Positions 53,528-62,439 of a stretch of DNA of 64,000 nt are shown in pieces. This stretch comes from Muribaculum sp. Its GTDB lineage: Bacteria; Bacteroidota; Bacteroidia; Bacteroidales; Muribaculaceae. The stretch covers positions 116,203 to 180,202 of the forward strand of contig VSOZ01000005.1 of assembly GCA_009775095.1 (NCBI GenBank), given 5' to 3'. Below the pieces are notes generated by a model. The model made no database searches, was not told the DNA's origin, and was given only the letters and a program-made list of their open reading frames with translations. The translations under genes and the position numbers were made by a program. Positions within the stretch are counted from its first letter, which is position 1. Each line of letters begins with the position of its first letter.

Positions 53528-54838
53528 TTATTTTCCGCCGGCTACAACTACAGTCAGGTCATCGATTGGCAGATGCTCCCGGGCCACCCTTACAAGTTCG
53601 TCGGAAGTAAGCGACATAGTCTCTTCGACCTGACGGTCAAAATAATCTTCCGGAAGAAAAGCTATCTTTCCGTCTATATGGTAATCCATTATCTCAAACG
53701 TGGAATCGAGCGATGAGGCCAATGTAGACATGGCATAGCTCCTCAATCGCGACATCTCGTCTTCGGTAAAATCGCCTGACGACAATCGGTACAACTCTTT
53801 TACGGCCTCGTCGACAAGAGGTTGGACAAAAGCATTATCAGTAGATGAACTGATGCCGATAATACTACCTTCGGGATAACCGAGCAAATAGGAGCCTATG
53901 CCGTAGGTATAGCCTTTATCTTCACGTATATTGCTCATCAGACGGCTTCCGAAGTAACCTCCAAGCGCCACCGTAAGCAAGCGCAGCTTTATGTAGTCGG
54001 GATGGCTGCGTGACAATCCCGGCATATACATGCGTACGGCGCTCTGCATAGCTCCGGGGACTTCAATATGCGTTCTAACACCCGAAGAAGCCAAAAACGG
54101 CACTATATTCAACGGCGGCAACACCGACCCCGAGACAGGCATCCGTCCCAAAGTGCCGTCTATCATATTGATAAGCTCCGGCGTAACACATCCCGACAGG
54201 TACAACGACAATGAACTTTCGCCTGAAGCGTCAACCGCCGGGACAAAAGAGCGGGCATGCCATTGACGGACTTCATCCACTGAAATGGCACGTATATCGG
54301 AGGCCGACATTATACGGGCCAATGGGTGATGCTCGCCCATCATAAACTTGTTGCCGGCCCATGAAGCCTGAAACTCCACTTTTTCCGCCGAAATTTCAAA
54401 ATTGCGGGCAATTTTTTCCTGCCATGTATTGAATGCGGCGTCAGGAAAAACCGGTTCAAGAAAAAGTTCCGGAAGCAGAGGCACTACATCGGCCGCCTTT
54501 GAATTAAGCATATACAGCTTTATGACCGAATAATGCGAGTCAACCGACGTAATCAGACGCGCACCGTTAAATTCAAGTCGATCGGCTATACTCTCGCCCG
54601 AACTACCGCGCGTACCCTCCCGCAACAGATTGAGCATAAGTTGTGCCACCGTACGCGACGGAGCCTCGGCAAGTCCGCCACGCCACACGCAAGTCAGACA
54701 ACAGACCTCTTGCGACGCCTGATCCATGACATGCAACGGCAGACCGTTGGCAAGAGTGATGTCGCGGAGCCGCGGCATCACAAGTCGGCCGAAATCACTT
54801 ACACGGGGAGGCATAGTTCTGTCGAGAGCTGCAATCAT
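53528..54838 (-). CDS. M16 family peptidase homologue lacking the zinc motif
   Basis: This 436-residue protein has the two-lobed M16 fold. The C-terminal half keeps the R/Y-type segment SRLMSNIREDKGYTYGIGSY. The zinc motif HxxEH, expected where VAQLMLNLLREGT occurs, is gone: the His, Glu and His positions are Gln, Leu and Asn. It should be a non-catalytic subunit or a substrate-binding partner. The ATG at 54838 overlaps the kdsB stop (ATGA), so translation is coupled. Confidence 0.85.
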   Translation of the reverse strand: MIAALDRTMPPRVSDFGRLVMPRLRDITLANGLPLHVMDQASQEVCCLTCVWRGGLAEAPSRTVAQLMLNLLREGTRGSSGESIADRLEFNGARLITSVDSHYSVIKLYMLNSKAADVVPLLPELFLEPVFPDAAFNTWQEKIARNFEISAEKVEFQASWAGNKFMMGEHHPLARIMSASDIRAISVDEVRQWHARSFVPAVDASGESSLSLYLSGCVTPELINMIDGTLGRMPVSGSVLPPLNIVPFLASSGVRTHIEVPGAMQSAVRMYMPGLSRSHPDYIKLRLLTVALGGYFGSRLMSNIREDKGYTYGIGSYLLGYPEGSIIGISSSTDNAFVQPLVDEAVKELYRLSSGDFTEDEMSRLRSYAMSTLASSLDSTFEIMDYHIDGKIAFLPEDYFDRQVEETMSLTSDELVRVAREHLPIDDLTVVVAGGK

Positions 54839-55596
54839 AAACCATTGTTTATTGTACGGCACAATTTTATCGCCTCTTCAAGATCGGCGGGTGTGTCTAT
54901 GCCTATCGTAGGACAATCGGTTATGCCGACCTTTATTTTTAATCCGTTCTGAAGCCAGCGCAGCTGCTCAAGCGACTCGGCGAGTTCAAGCGAACTCTGC
55001 GGAAGTGATGTTATTTTTGACAAAGTCTCTATGCGGTATGCATACATACCCACATGAGTATAAAATGTGGCTTTATCGGGCCACTCTTTCCACTCGTGGT
55101 TGCGCACATAAGGTATGATCGAACGGCTGAAATATAGCGCATGCATATTGTCGTCGATGACAACTTTGGGAGTGTTGGGGTCAAACAACGCATCAAAACC
55201 GCGCGAGGGGTCAAAACGACGAACCAATGTAGCCAGCTCGGTCGACTCGTCAACAAAGCAACGTTTAAGTGCCGCTATCTGCGACGGATCTATAAAAGGC
55301 TCGTCGCCCTGTATATTTATCACCACATCGGCGTCGGTGCCTATATTGCGGTAAGCCTCATAACAACGGTCGGTACCGCTCCTATGTTCGGTTGAAGTCA
55401 TGACAGCTTTTCCACCAAAAGCCGCAACAGCATCCGCTATGCGGCTGTCGTCGGTAGCCACATACACTTTGTCAAGCTCTTTCGAAGCCTGAATATATAC
55501 TCGTTCAATCATGGTCTTACCGCATATGTCGGCAAGAGGCTTGCCGGGGAAACGCGAAGATGCGTATCGGGCCGGAATTATACCTATGAATTTCAT
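54835..55596 (-). CDS. kdsB: CMP-3-deoxy-manno-octulosonate cytidylyltransferase
   Basis: This 253-residue protein has the KdsB opening IGIIPARYASSRFPGKPL, then EHRSGTDRC, NIQGDEPFI and HVGMYAYR. It activates KDO with CTP for lipopolysaccharide inner-core synthesis. It lies in a glycosyltransferase/flippase-like/kdsB/M16 operon. Confidence 0.96.
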   Translation of the reverse strand: MKFIGIIPARYASSRFPGKPLADICGKTMIERVYIQASKELDKVYVATDDSRIADAVAAFGGKAVMTSTEHRSGTDRCYEAYRNIGTDADVVINIQGDEPFIDPSQIAALKRCFVDESTELATLVRRFDPSRGFDALFDPNTPKVVIDDNMHALYFSRSIIPYVRNHEWKEWPDKATFYTHVGMYAYRIETLSKITSLPQSSLELAESLEQLRWLQNGLKIKVGITDCPTIGIDTPADLEEAIKLCRTINNGL

Positions 55597-55608
55597 TTTA
55601 TATCGTTA

Positions 55609-56694
55609 TTATTTTTCATTATTATCGTCATTGGAAGCTGATTTCTTGGGCGCACGAAACATGGACGGAGCAAGAAACACACCTACTACAAGATATACAT
55701 AATATGTTATTATACGCCAGAAAAGAGCTATGACAAGCGCTATGCTTGTGTTATGCAACAGGTCGCCGTAATACTCGGTAAAGAGCCATTCGCTCACTCC
55801 GCTGCCTCCGGGCGTAGGACTTACCATAAGCACTACCCATACCACAAACTGGCGCCCGAACACAACCAGCTGGTCGGCACCGGGCACAAAGCCGAGAAAC
55901 AGAGCGTTTACGACAAGATAGCGCGACGACCAAGTGAGGGCGGTAGCGGCAAATGCATCAAACCACCATCCGGCAGACCTCGTACGAAGGTCTTTTGATG
56001 TAGCCACCATATTGTCACCAAGAGCTGCTATAGCGGACTGCCATCGACGCAAGGGACGAAATTTAAATATCCATACGAGAAAACGTTTCATGCCGTTTGG
56101 CTTGACCAATATGCCCATAAAAAGGATCAATGTCCATAAAAATATGGCGGCATAAACAATCCAGAATACCAATTTAAGACCGACGACAAACGATGACCCG
56201 TCAAAGCCAAACAGCATATCATACGGTATTATGGCCACTATTATCGGACAAGCGACTACAAAAAACAGCTCATCAAGAAAAAGTGTAGTGAGCATAAGCG
56301 TGGTAGCACGTCCGAGATCAATACCTTCATGGTGCATGAATATCATACCGAGTGAAGAGCCTCCGACCGCCGAAGGTGTTATGGCCGACGTAAACTCACA
56401 CATGAAATTGACCCTTAGGGCCTGCCACCATGTGAGCCGCTTGTCGGTCAACGCCCGGAAGCGCCAAGTAAGTCCGAAATCGCGCCCCGCCATGAATATC
56501 CATGCAAGCAGTATACACAATACCACACGGGTATCGAAGTGTATCATGCGCCATATGTCAGGATTAAATTCTCTTTTAAAGAGCCATGCCACGACACAGA
56601 GTCCGATTACAACCGGTACAAACACACGCCACAAGCCGAATTTGGCCGACTTGGCGTTCTTATTTCCTCCCGATGTATTATCAGCTGCGTCCAT
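55609..56694 (-). CDS. UPF0104 (YbhN-like) membrane protein
   Basis: This 361-residue protein has about eight membrane helices and the UPF0104/lysylphosphatidylglycerol-synthase membrane-domain motifs TPSAVGGSS and VSPTPGGSG. Family members act as lipid flippases or aid lipid modification. It overlaps the glycosyltransferase gene by 14 bases, and kdsB follows after 12 bases. A role in moving a lipid-linked glycan made by the neighbouring glycosyltransferase is plausible. Confidence 0.85.
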   Translation of the reverse strand: MDAADNTSGGNKNAKSAKFGLWRVFVPVVIGLCVVAWLFKREFNPDIWRMIHFDTRVVLCILLAWIFMAGRDFGLTWRFRALTDKRLTWWQALRVNFMCEFTSAITPSAVGGSSLGMIFMHHEGIDLGRATTLMLTTLFLDELFFVVACPIIVAIIPYDMLFGFDGSSFVVGLKLVFWIVYAAIFLWTLILFMGILVKPNGMKRFLVWIFKFRPLRRWQSAIAALGDNMVATSKDLRTRSAGWWFDAFAATALTWSSRYLVVNALFLGFVPGADQLVVFGRQFVVWVVLMVSPTPGGSGVSEWLFTEYYGDLLHNTSIALVIALFWRIITYYVYLVVGVFLAPSMFRAPKKSASNDDNNEK

Positions 56695-57856
56695 ATCGCT
56701 CTATTATCTCTTTATATCGTAGTACAACTTCGTCCATGACCTCCCGCCATGAACGTGTGAGCGTAGACGATGCGCCCTTGGCGGCTTCAATCACAGAGTC
56801 ATGAGCTTTATATAAGCGTCTTACCGTATCGGCGTAGCTGTCAGGCGTCTGATCGGCCAGAAATCCGTTGACACCGTCGACAATAACCTCCGACGCCGTA
56901 GAACCCCGCAGTATCACGGACGGAGTGCCCATCATGGCAGCCTCACGCACTACCAGCGGAGCATTATCATACATCGAAGGAAACAAAAACAGATCAGCGG
57001 CGGCATAATAGCATTTCAGCAGTTCCCTGTCGCTTATAACCCCATGTAAAGTTATCTTTTCTTCAAGCCCGAGCCTTTTTATAAGCCGGTTCATATCGTC
57101 AACGGCATATCCCGTACCTATAAACGACATTTTTACCGGCAGGTCACGAAGGCGGTCCACAGTCTGTATTATAAGTTCCACCCCCTTCTCCCTTATATGT
57201 TGGCCAACAAAGAGCAGCATCATTTCATCGGGAGCCATACCGAGCCTTTCTCGTGCTCCGCGCTTGAAGTCGAGTATAGACTCGAAATTCGCCATTTCAA
57301 GGTCAATGCCGTTTTCAACGACTGTAAGACGCCCTTTATAACCGTATTCCCTGACAGTGTCCTCTACCTTCGCCTGCGGTATCCACACCTCATCGGCGGA
57401 ATTAAAGAAATTCATGACACGTTTCATAATACGTGACACCATCCATGACGGCAAAGAGTGTTCAAGGTCGATACGGTATTTGGAGTGAAAAGTGGCTACA
57501 AGCGGCACTCTCTGTTTGCGGGCGGCATAAAGAGCAAGGCGTCCTGACGAGAACGGGCAATGGGAATGAACAAGCGCAAACGGTACGGTACGCATTTTAT
57601 GCCATATAAACGGGTCTATTTTCGGATAGCCGTACCGGTATGGCTTACGCGAGGCAATAGACAGAGAGAAATAACGATACAGGTCAAATCCGTCATGAGG
57701 CGGAGTAACGGGATTCCACGGCGTCACGACACACGTACGGTAGCCCATGGCGGAAAGCCAACGCACATAATTCTGTACCGTAAGAGTCACTCCGTCAAGC
57801 ACCGGAGGAAAACTATCATTGAATAAACCGTATATCTTATTGTCTGTCTCGTTCAT
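56681..57856 (-). CDS. GT4-family glycosyltransferase
   Basis: This ~391-residue GT-B protein opens with FNDSFPPVLDGVTLTVQNYV (acceptor-binding Gly-rich loop). It has VHSHCPFSSG, LLFVGQHIREKGVELII and the EX7E-type segment (FPSMYDNAPLVVREAAMMGT). It resembles diacylglycerol and phosphatidylinositol glycosyltransferases. Start ATG at 57856 is preferred to 57868. A TACCTTTG box lies 31 bases upstream. Confidence 0.9.
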   Translation of the reverse strand: MNETDNKIYGLFNDSFPPVLDGVTLTVQNYVRWLSAMGYRTCVVTPWNPVTPPHDGFDLYRYFSLSIASRKPYRYGYPKIDPFIWHKMRTVPFALVHSHCPFSSGRLALYAARKQRVPLVATFHSKYRIDLEHSLPSWMVSRIMKRVMNFFNSADEVWIPQAKVEDTVREYGYKGRLTVVENGIDLEMANFESILDFKRGARERLGMAPDEMMLLFVGQHIREKGVELIIQTVDRLRDLPVKMSFIGTGYAVDDMNRLIKRLGLEEKITLHGVISDRELLKCYYAAADLFLFPSMYDNAPLVVREAAMMGTPSVILRGSTASEVIVDGVNGFLADQTPDSYADTVRRLYKAHDSVIEAAKGASSTLTRSWREVMDEVVLRYKEIIERYGRS

Positions 57857-57887
57857 CAGCGCGCACAAAAATAGCGTTGAACAGCCA

Positions 57888-57895
57888 CAAAGGTA
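57888..57895 (-). promoter_or_regulatory. -7 box (TACCTTTG) of the GT4 operon
   Basis: Minus-strand TACCTTTG, 31 bases before the ATG at 57856. No clear -33 TTTG. Confidence 0.5.
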
Positions 57896-57955
57896 CTGAT
57901 TTATATTAACACATGAAAATTTACAACTTTATATTTAGAGGGTGTTTATTTTTTG

Positions 57956-57963
57956 TAATTTTG
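57956..57963 (+). promoter_or_regulatory. -7 box (TAATTTTG), four bases before the YidE-like start
   Basis: TAATTTTG is followed by CCGC and the ATG at 57968. A TTTA at 57934-57937 is at 18-base spacing. The geometry predicts a leaderless mRNA. Confidence 0.5.
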
Positions 57964-57967
57964 CCGC

Positions 57968-59629
57968 ATGGAATGGATTGACGGCATATTATACCAACAT
58001 TCGGCGGTGCAGGCGGTAATCGTCATAGCCATAATCATCGCTACCGGTCTTGCATTAGGCAAGATAAAAGTTTTCGGCATCTCGCTCGGCGTGACATTCG
58101 TATTTTTCGCCGGTATCATGGCCGGACATCTCGGGCTCTCCATCGATCCTGAGATGCTGCATTATGCCGAGAGCTTCGGACTCGTGCTTTTTGTATATGA
58201 ATTAGGCCTGAAAGTGGGGCCCGGATTCTTCAGCTCGTTTCGCAAAGGAGGTGTAAAGCTCAACCTGCTCGGACTGGGCGTGATACTTCTCGGAACTCTT
58301 ATGACGGTCCTTATCAGCACCATAGGCGGAATATCAATGGGCGATATGGTAGGCATAATGTGCGGCGCCACAACCAATACTCCGGCGCTCGGTGCGGCTC
58401 AACAGGCCCTTGAGCAAGTAGGCGTATCGGCCAATGGTGCGGCACTTAGCTGCGCGGTCACCTACCCGCTCGGCGTAGTCGGAGTGATACTTGCCATAAT
58501 CTTGGTCAGAAAGCTCTTCATCAAGCCGGAGCAACTGCTCGACCATGAACAGGATGACGGCAACAGCACCTACATAGCCGCCTATCAGGTCCATAATCCG
58601 GGCATATATCATATGACAATAAAGGAGCTTGCGTCAATGTCGCCATCAAAGTTTGTAATATCACGCCTGTGGCGCAACGGCACTGTATCTATACCCGGAC
58701 CGGAAACCCATCTTGAAAAAGATGACCGCCTGCTTGTAGTAACGACAGAAAAGGATGAAGCCAAACTTACCATACTGTTCGGCAAACAGGAAGCCCAGAA
58801 CTGGAACAAAGATGATATAGACTGGAACACGATCGACAGCCAACTTATATCAAAACACATAATCGTAAGCCGACCTGAAATCAACGGCAAACGTCTCGGT
58901 TCGCTGCGACTGCGCAACAGCTACGGTATAAACATAAGCCGCGTATTGCGAAGCGGAGTGCAGTTGCTCGCCACACCGAGCCTTGTACTGCAACTTGGCG
59001 ACCGTCTTACCGTTGTCGGCGAAGCCAAAGCTATCGAAAACGTCGAGAAGGTGCTCGGCAATGCTTACATAACTCTGAAAGACCCCAATCTATGCGCCAT
59101 ATTTATTGGTATAGTACTCGGATTGATTCTCGGCTCAATACCCATAGCCGTTCCGGGCATCAGCACTCCGATCAAACTCGGACTCGCCGGAGGTCCTATC
59201 ATTGTAGGCATACTTATCGGACGGTTCGGACCACAATTTCATCTCATCACCTACACCACGCGCAGCGCCAATCTGATGCTTCGCGGCATGGGGCTGTCGC
59301 TCTATCTGGCCTGTCTCGGCCTTGAAGCCGGAGCACACTTTATGGATACCCTCTTCCACTCCGCGGGTCTGTTGTGGATAGCCATCGGTTTCGCCATAAC
59401 CATCATACCGGTCATAATCATGGCCCTCGTAGCCGTATACTGTTCGCGTCTTGATTTCGGATCGGCATGCGGCATGCTGTGCGGCAGCATGGCCAACCCT
59501 ATGGCACTTAACTACGTCAATGACACTCTGCCGAGCGACAATGCCGCAGTGAGTTACGCTACAGTTTACCCGCTGTCGATGTTCTGCCGCGTAGTTATAG
59601 CACAACTTCTGATACTCATCTTTTTTTAA
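57968..59629 (+). CDS. AspT/YidE-family putative transporter
   Basis: This 553-residue protein has the duplicated transporter fold: five to six helices, two RCK_C (TrkA-C) domains at about 205-280 and 290-370, then a second group of helices. The repeat motifs GLKVGPGFF with CGATTNTPALGAA, and GLEAGAHF with CGSMANPMALNYV, mark the AspT/YidE/YbjL superfamily. Substrate is unknown; AspT exchanges aspartate and alanine. No ATG lies upstream in frame, so the start immediately after the promoter box is the best choice. Confidence 0.92.
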   Translation: MEWIDGILYQHSAVQAVIVIAIIIATGLALGKIKVFGISLGVTFVFFAGIMAGHLGLSIDPEMLHYAESFGLVLFVYELGLKVGPGFFSSFRKGGVKLNLLGLGVILLGTLMTVLISTIGGISMGDMVGIMCGATTNTPALGAAQQALEQVGVSANGAALSCAVTYPLGVVGVILAIILVRKLFIKPEQLLDHEQDDGNSTYIAAYQVHNPGIYHMTIKELASMSPSKFVISRLWRNGTVSIPGPETHLEKDDRLLVVTTEKDEAKLTILFGKQEAQNWNKDDIDWNTIDSQLISKHIIVSRPEINGKRLGSLRLRNSYGINISRVLRSGVQLLATPSLVLQLGDRLTVVGEAKAIENVEKVLGNAYITLKDPNLCAIFIGIVLGLILGSIPIAVPGISTPIKLGLAGGPIIVGILIGRFGPQFHLITYTTRSANLMLRGMGLSLYLACLGLEAGAHFMDTLFHSAGLLWIAIGFAITIIPVIIMALVAVYCSRLDFGSACGMLCGSMANPMALNYVNDTLPSDNAAVSYATVYPLSMFCRVVIAQLLILIFF

Positions 59630-59657
59630 TTTAGTTTAAAAATACATCGACAAAGTG

Positions 59658-59688
59658 TTGCACAATTAAAATATTCCTATTAACTTTG
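59658..59688 (+). promoter_or_regulatory. Promoter of tRNA gene (TTG-N20-TAACTTTG)
   Basis: TTG at 59658-59660 and TAACTTTG at 59681-59688, spacing 20; the tRNA begins at 59707. Confidence 0.65.
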
Positions 59689-59706
59689 CACTCGCAAAAC
59701 GGTAAT

Positions 59707-59780
59707 GGCGGGATAGCTCAGTTGGTTAGAGCGTCGGATTCATAACCCGGAGGTCTCGAGTTCAATTCTCGATCCCGCTA
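59707..59780 (+). tRNA. tRNA-Met (CAU anticodon)
   Basis: A full cloverleaf can be drawn. The acceptor stem is GGCGGGA/TCCCGCT (G-U closing pair), the D arm GCTC/GAGC, and the anticodon loop TTCATAA at 59739-59745. The T arm TCGAG/CTCGA encloses TTCAATT. The discriminator is A80. The anticodon stem has one A-C mismatch beside the loop. The G1-U72 pair argues against initiator tRNA. An elongator Met tRNA is most likely, but CAU tRNA-Ile, a TilS substrate, cannot be excluded. Confidence 0.9.
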
Positions 59781-59785
59781 CACCA

Positions 59786-59813
59786 CAAGAGGTCGACAGA
59801 TGTCGGCCTCTTG
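59786..59813 (+). terminator. Rho-independent terminator of the tRNA gene
   Basis: A 12-bp stem (CAAGAGGTCGAC with GTCGGCCTCTTG, one G-T pair) around AGAT, directly after the tRNA, then TCATATTGTATAT. Confidence 0.75.
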
Positions 59814-59901
59814 TCATATTGTATATATTGATTCAATATGCTAACTTTGTGAAACAAATTCGGGTCAAAGCCCGGTTTAAATGTTAATGTTTTGTCGGAA
59901 G

Positions 59902-59984
59902 GTAGGGGTGCCAGTACCACGGCGCCCGTGTATCCGGATGGCCATATAGGCCGAAAACGGCCGCCGTACTACTGGCGGCCCTAC
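59902..59984. repeat. REP/MITE-like imperfect palindrome
   Basis: The 83-base stretch begins GTAGGG and ends CCCTAC. Inside it GCCAGTA pairs with TACTGGC and ACGGCG with CGCCGT, with short mismatches between, and GGCC arms near the centre. It lies in a gene-free region (59814-60043). It resembles the GTAGGGGC-type palindromes scattered in many bacterial genomes. No second copy was noticed in the window. Confidence 0.6.
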
Positions 59985-60043
59985 AAGCATAGTTATATTT
60001 AAACAACCGCTTTTTTTACATTGATCAAAAATCCCAATCAATA

Positions 60044-60463
60044 ATGAGGTTATATAAATCAATCAGACTTCTGATACCGGCCGTGATAATGTCGGTCAGC
60101 AGTATAGCCCAAGACAAAAATTTCCACATATATTTATGTCTCGGTCAGTCCAACATGCAGGGCAGCGCATACATTGAACCTATGGACCGGCGCGATGTAC
60201 CCGAGCGCTTCAAGGTTATGGCGACGGTAGATTATGACAACCCGATAAGAGAAAAAGGCAATGATATATACCGAAACCTATTTGCAGACCTAAACCTTAA
60301 CGCTGATGATATACCGCTTCTGGCCGGCGAGGTCGTATCGACGGAGCAAGGCGGTGTTAATACGTCAGCCATACATATGCTTGGCTTCGAAACGACAGCC
60401 CCGACAACATTGAGCATCAAACGGGTATATGTGACCGACACACCTCCCGCATCCTTTAAATAA
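60044..60463 (+). pseudogene. Internally deleted SGNH/CE6-type esterase (sialate O-acetylesterase-like)
   Basis: The 139-codon ORF has a signal peptide (~1-22) and the N-terminal esterase block HIYLCLGQSNMQGSAYIEP with the nucleophile Ser (GQSNMQG), continuing to RFKVMATVDYD. It then jumps to a segment typical of the far C-terminal half of these ~280-residue enzymes (LFADLNLNADDIPLLAGEVV, STEQGG). About 100-130 residues in between are missing, and the catalytic Asp/His block is absent; the tail (SIKRVYVTDTPPASFK) is not the normal end. The reading frame is intact, so a small protein may still be made, but it should not be an active esterase. Confidence 0.7.
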
Positions 60464-60486
60464 AACTTAGTAATTCAGTCTGTGGA

Positions 60487-62295
60487 ATGAAACGCTTCAT
60501 AAGACTTATTTCGGGCCGCGACACATGGGCGCGTCCACTCGTCGCGGCATTGACTTCATCGCTTGCGATGTTATTGTGGTTTGACATCGACTGGTGTATG
60601 GCAACCACTTTCCGGGCCATGAGCGACCCATTGCTGTGGGTCAATACCATAGCCGTAGCCATACTGCTGTCGCTGCCATACATATTCATCCGTCGTACAT
60701 GGGTCCACATAACCGTACTGATGATTGCTTATGGTTTTCTAGAAGCCAACATCATGTATTGCCGTACTTATCTCACAGCGATTCCTCCCGAAAGTTATTT
60801 TCTCGCAGGCAACCTCACCGATTTCACGGCCAGTCTGATAGATTCGATACGTGCATTTGACATCATCGGCCTATTTATACCGCTCACTGCCGCACTCATA
60901 ATGCGACGTCAGCCAAGGCCTGCGCGGACTCTTACCCCCCCCCTCATCTGCACAGCTATTATATTGCTAATTATCAGCGCAATAACAGTCGAAAACCGAG
61001 GTGGATTCTATAATACTTACGACAGGTTGGTTCAGTCATGTTACTACAGCACATGTGGTGTACCTATCTACACAGTAGCCGGTCACGTAGCATATTCGTT
61101 GATGGATAACAACCGACGCAACACCGCCGACGCAACACCGGAAATTGACCGGTGGATTTCCACTCATGACTCGATTGTGGCCCCTCCTGCTCTCCCTGAC
61201 AGTGCCGTTGCGCGCAAAAATCTCGTACTTATTATTTGCGAGAGCCTTGAAAGCTGGCCGGTGGAAGCCACAATCAACGGCAAGGAAATCACCCCATACC
61301 TTAACAGCATACTGCGTGACACGACTACATTTTATGCTCCAAATGTGCTCACACAGGTGGCGTCGGGCCGCTCGGTAGACTGTCAACTACTCATACACTC
61401 GGGCCTTCTGCCGATGAACGGCTCGGTCTACAGCATGAAATACCCGTCGGTCACCTACCCTTCGCTCAACAAAGCTCTGCGTGACCGACACGGCTCGTTA
61501 AGCTATATATTCACCTGCGACAAGCCCATAACTTGGAATCAGCAGGCTATCAGCCGCGCATTCGGCTACGATGTGCTCATTGACCGAAGCGCATGGCGCA
61601 TGGACGAAATGGTAGGCAATCCGGCAAAACTGAGCGACGGCTCATTTCTCCGCCAATCTGTAGAAAAGCTTAACGAAGGTACGATATGGCCCGAAGGAGA
61701 GCCGCGTATGCTTACATTCGTGACATACTCCGGCCACAATCCCTTTCGCCTGCCGGAGAATATGCATGATCCCGACTTCGACATAAACGGCATGGGGCTG
61801 CCCCGACGTCTCGCCGATTATATAACCATGGCCCACTATACCGACTCACAGCTACACACACTCATCGACTATCTGCGCTCACGCACTGACTTCGATGACA
61901 CACTTGTAGTTATTGTCGGTGACCATGAGGGTCTTGCCGGCGATCGTCGTGACTTCATAAACTCATCGACCGAGGCCGCACGCATCGTATCGCCGCGCCA
62001 ATACACTCCATTTATAGTTCTTAATTCGCCCGTAGCCGGACGCACCGACTGCGTAGCCGGACAAATAGACATGTATCCTACCCTGCTGGCAATGCTCGGA
62101 CTCTCCGACTACGAATGGCATGGACAAGGCCGGAGCATGCTCGACCCCGCCCGCGGATCCTATGCCATATCGATGATGACCGGCGAAGAGGTCGGTGACT
62201 CTACTTCGCTTGCACCGGGGCTACTGCCTCTGCTTCGTTCCGCACGCCGCACCTCCGACGCCATAATCCGTTCCGACTACTTCTCCACCCGCTGA
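60487..62295 (+). CDS. LTA synthase-like sulfatase-fold membrane enzyme
   Basis: This 602-residue protein has five N-terminal membrane helices (to about residue 165) and a periplasmic alkaline-phosphatase/sulfatase-fold domain. Motifs are VLIICESLESWPVE (metal-binding Glu), the nucleophile region ASGRSVDCQ, YSGHNPF and VVIVGDHEGL. It resembles lipoteichoic acid synthases and phosphoglycerol or phosphoethanolamine transferases. In a Gram-negative host it probably adds a phospholipid head group to a surface glycan or lipid. The acceptor is unknown. Confidence 0.85.
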   Translation: MKRFIRLISGRDTWARPLVAALTSSLAMLLWFDIDWCMATTFRAMSDPLLWVNTIAVAILLSLPYIFIRRTWVHITVLMIAYGFLEANIMYCRTYLTAIPPESYFLAGNLTDFTASLIDSIRAFDIIGLFIPLTAALIMRRQPRPARTLTPPLICTAIILLIISAITVENRGGFYNTYDRLVQSCYYSTCGVPIYTVAGHVAYSLMDNNRRNTADATPEIDRWISTHDSIVAPPALPDSAVARKNLVLIICESLESWPVEATINGKEITPYLNSILRDTTTFYAPNVLTQVASGRSVDCQLLIHSGLLPMNGSVYSMKYPSVTYPSLNKALRDRHGSLSYIFTCDKPITWNQQAISRAFGYDVLIDRSAWRMDEMVGNPAKLSDGSFLRQSVEKLNEGTIWPEGEPRMLTFVTYSGHNPFRLPENMHDPDFDINGMGLPRRLADYITMAHYTDSQLHTLIDYLRSRTDFDDTLVVIVGDHEGLAGDRRDFINSSTEAARIVSPRQYTPFIVLNSPVAGRTDCVAGQIDMYPTLLAMLGLSDYEWHGQGRSMLDPARGSYAISMMTGEEVGDSTSLAPGLLPLLRSARRTSDAIIRSDYFSTR

Positions 62296-62410
62296 CCTTA
62301 TTCTGTAGATACTTAATCGATTTTAACGACACAAAATAAAGCTTCAACACTCACAAAAAGCATCATGTATGTTTAATGATAAAGTTTAGGAAAGCAGGAG
62401 CACGGGTACG

Positions 62411-62439
62411 AAAAAGGGCCACCATTTGGTGACCCTTTT
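62411..62439 (-). terminator. Terminator of the candidate ncRNA
   Basis: AAAAGGG (62412-62418) pairs with CCCTTTT (62433-62439). The inner CACC/GGTG pairs extend the stem with one mismatch. Read on the minus strand it ends in TTTTT (62415-62411). It can also work in the plus direction for the LTA synthase-like gene. Confidence 0.8.

Noticed and set aside
59842..59880. TAACTTTG box and CGGG/CCCG hairpin after the tRNA terminator as a further RNA gene
   Set aside because: No TTTG at -33, the hairpin is only four pairs, and nothing with a terminator follows before the palindrome.
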